Positions 62,334-64,000 of a DNA stretch of 64,000 nucleotides are shown one piece after another. The DNA comes from Thiotrichaceae bacterium UBA4486 (GTDB lineage: Bacteria; Pseudomonadota; Gammaproteobacteria; Eutrophobiales; Eutrophobiaceae). The position numbers and the translations under genes were made by a program. The notes beneath the pieces were generated by a model. It had not been told where the DNA came from. It did not search any database and worked only from the letters and a program-made list of their open reading frames with translations. The stretch covers positions 1 to 64,000 of the forward strand of contig DGNS01000013.1 in the NCBI GenBank assembly GCA_002389045.1. Reading direction: 5' to 3'. Each line of letters opens with the position of its first letter. Positions within the stretch are counted from its first letter, which is position 1.

Positions 62334-62470
62334 ACAGCAGCATCAGAATACCGGTCCACCCATCCATACTGTTATACGCGAGCGGTCGCAGCACAACACG
62401 GCAACAACAGCCGCGGCGGAGTCGCAATGATGTGATCATAAGTCCTGTCGATTGCAGCTATTGATGAAGT

Positions 62471-62692
62471 AAAAAAAATGCGCAGGCATCAGAGGAGGAG
62501 GAGATGCCTGCGCAAAAAATCCCACATAGAAGGATGTGGGTTGGGGAGACAACCGTTTAAACCGGAATCCCTGGCCTCACAGGGGTTGCCGCCATGCATT
62601 GACAGGTCGGCCATAAAAAACCCCGGCAGGTTCAGAACCAGCCGGGGTTTTGATGTTTACCCTGGAAGGCCCTGGTATTCGCGCCTTCCAGT
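62471..62692. ncRNA. Strongly structured intergenic region, candidate RNA or terminator cluster
   Basis: Five hairpins follow one another. (1) TGCGCAGGCATC / GATGCCTGCGCA at 62479-62514, loop AGAGGAGGAGGA. (2) CCCACAT-AGAAGG-ATGTGGG at 62521-62540. (3) GGTTG-GGGAGA-CAACC at 62539-62554. (4) AATCCCTG-GCCTCA-CAGGGGTT at 62566-62587. (5) CCCCGGC / GCCGGGG at 62621-62647, flanked by A and T runs. On the plus strand three loops expose GGA, as in Csr-type sponge RNAs. On the minus strand hairpins 1, 2 and 5 are each followed by 6-8 T and would be terminators. Both readings are open. Confidence 0.5.
62621..62652. terminator. Bidirectional rho-independent terminator
   Basis: The stem CCCCGGC/GCCGGGG with loop AGGTTCAGAACCA is preceded by six A and followed by four T. 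The better T-tract is for leftward transcripts. It may end metY or a small RNA on the plus strand. Confidence 0.75.
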
Positions 62693-63234
62693 TATAAATT
62701 ACAGGAAGGCTTACCGCTTTAATCCACTCACGTAATGCGCTTTCATGCCGTCAATCGGCCAGGCGTTCAACAGCAACGCCAATGCGTGTTTCGTACCACA
62801 ATTGCGCCCTTGCAGGGCTGAATGCGCTGTTCGAAATTTTCTGGTCATCTGTCTCTTGTCAGTGTTTTCCATGAACCGGATTTGATGCACTGCGACATAA
62901 TATAAAAGCTGCGCTGTCGAAATTCAAGCTCTGATCGTCTTTATATACGCAATCCTGCCCTCCGGGTGGATACCAATTAAAATAATCTATGTAAAACAAA
63001 TAATTAAATTATTTCCGCAGCGGTGACAAAGTATCAATAAACCGCAACCCGGCGGATTTACGGCCGCACCTCGTCGTCCCGTTACGGTCGCATTCCCGGC
63101 GAGTCATCTTGTGCCATGCAATAAAAATCCAGTCTTTACAAGAGCTTGTCATGGGGATATGGTTGCAGCAACAGTATCTTGGGGGGAGCTGTGTAATTAC
63201 CGGGCCGTGTGGCCGGTAATCAGCATGATAAAAA
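62693..63234. other. Intergenic region upstream of orphan membrane protein
   Basis: This 540 bp stretch has no convincing gene. It is AT-rich at 62890-63030, where the promoter of the membrane protein probably lies. Confidence 0.35.
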
Positions 63235-63888
63235 ATGCGGTCCGACCGTTCCTATCGTTCAGTGTTTTCGCTACAGCAGGCGCCGGCCGTATTCGCCCCG
63301 GGTGTTTTTCTCGACCAGGTTGAAGTGCTGCAACAGCAATTCGCCAGAGCTGTTTTTCCTTCAGCAGTAGCCGCGTTTTTGAGCGCCTGTATCATCTATA
63401 AATTCTCCTCGGATAGTGCCTGTTTGTACTGGCTGATTGTGTTTGCGTTCATCACCGGGCTGCGTATTTACCATGGACTTGTCCGCGGCCGTGAACAGGA
63501 TTCCATTGTCGGCGCCAGTGAATGGTATAGCCTGTTTCTGCTCGGCTGCATTCTGGCCGGCAGTATGTGGAGTTACCTGGGTATTGCCGTGATAGCCGGA
63601 CTGGAGATGAGCCGGCTGGAACTGGCCTTTCTTCATGGTATCAATGTCCTGTTCATTGCCGGCCTTACCGCCGGGGCGCTGCTAAGCTATCGCACCAGCT
63701 TTCTCGCCTTCCTGGTCTTTTCACTGCCGGCCGTCGTGCCGTACGGGGTTTACCTGGCCGTACAGCCCGATTCCTACCAACCCGTCCCCGGCATACTACT
63801 GTTGATGTATTTCCTGTTCCTGCTCATGATTGGTTTTAATAACCGCCTGAATCAGCCACTGACTGATGGCAACAGTACAGGTAGCTGA
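63235..63888 (+). CDS. Multi-pass membrane protein, sensor-like
   Basis: A 217-residue protein with six hydrophobic segments (about residues 40-57, 62-78, 95-115, 128-150, 155-175 and 183-200). It starts with a soluble stretch QQQFARAVFPSAVAAFLSAC, as in the N-terminal membrane region of many GGDEF/EAL or histidine kinase proteins. No output domain follows before the stop, so it is either a stand-alone protein or a truncated sensor. Name unassigned. Confidence 0.65.
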   Translation: MRSDRSYRSVFSLQQAPAVFAPGVFLDQVEVLQQQFARAVFPSAVAAFLSACIIYKFSSDSACLYWLIVFAFITGLRIYHGLVRGREQDSIVGASEWYSLFLLGCILAGSMWSYLGIAVIAGLEMSRLELAFLHGINVLFIAGLTAGALLSYRTSFLAFLVFSLPAVVPYGVYLAVQPDSYQPVPGILLLMYFLFLLMIGFNNRLNQPLTDGNSTGS

Positions 63889-64000
63889 TCACGGAAACTC
63901 GCCGGTGGTTGTGTGAAATAATCATTGCCTTCCTGTCGTTGCCTGTTGTAAACCTGCATGACCATGAAGCGGATATGTTTATGCCCATTGCATCGTCTAC

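Overview
The window is a chromosomal segment from a gammaproteobacterium. The gene content (Na+-NQR, Rnf, PomA/PomB-type flagellar stator, TtcA, MltF, SrkA, full-length CysG, DUF484, YajQ) and the metG-rnf and nqr-apbE-nqrM arrangements fit a purple-sulfur-bacterium-like or related Gammaproteobacteria lineage. Species cannot be named from sequence alone. Most genes are tightly packed housekeeping operons. Accessory DNA is concentrated at 1-1200 and 41.1-44.2 kb.

Layout. 0-1.2 kb: a short inverted-repeat element, REP-like palindromes and a BrnT-type toxin-antitoxin pair between two copies of a ~75 bp repeat. 1.2-5.7 kb: a lipoprotein, a cold-shock protein, a DUF924 protein, a Rap1a/Tai-like protein, ttcA, an M50 protease and an MscS channel. 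6-13.7 kb: an unusual cluster of two paralogous proteins (two cyclic-nucleotide-binding domains, a rhodanese domain and long coiled coils) on either side of a formaldehyde-activating-enzyme (Fae) homologue and an unknown secreted protein; two exact CRP-type sites precede the second paralogue. 13.7-22.3 kb (minus strand): yajQ, a DUF3301 gene, and nqrABCDEF-apbE-nqrM-CBS. 22.3-33.4 kb: azoreductase-like, endonuclease I, mltF, Sel1-repeat protein, srkA, an aldehyde dehydrogenase, an ABC exporter, a beta-hydroxyacid dehydrogenase and DUF484. 33.5-39.9 kb (minus): metG-rnfABCDG, with no rnfE in the expected place. 40-44.2 kb: apbC/mrp, then dcd (dCTP deaminase) interrupted in frame by a 249-residue intein with an HNH-like motif, a DUF1614 gene, a second toxin-antitoxin pair, and repeated copies of the dcd 3' end. 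44.2-47.2 kb: pomA-pomB-PilZ. 47.5-52.6 kb: cysG, an NsrR-like regulator with palindromic AT-rich operators, hemerythrin, ferredoxin, msrB, egtD. 52.8-60.4 kb: an AddB/AddA-like nuclease-helicase pair, a spermidine-synthase-fold protein and a PilZ protein. 61-64 kb: metY, a strongly structured intergenic region and an orphan membrane protein.

How it fits together. Two related flavin-containing ion pumps (NQR and Rnf) share the maturation factors ApbE and probably NqrM, and a sodium-type flagellar stator lies in the same window, pointing to sodium-based energetics. The NsrR/hemerythrin/ferredoxin block looks like a nitrosative-stress unit. The two most unusual regions are the cNMP-rhodanese-coiled-coil/Fae-like cluster (6.0-13.7 kb) and the dcd locus, where an intein, a toxin-antitoxin module and repeated dcd tails indicate repeated mobile-element activity at one gene.
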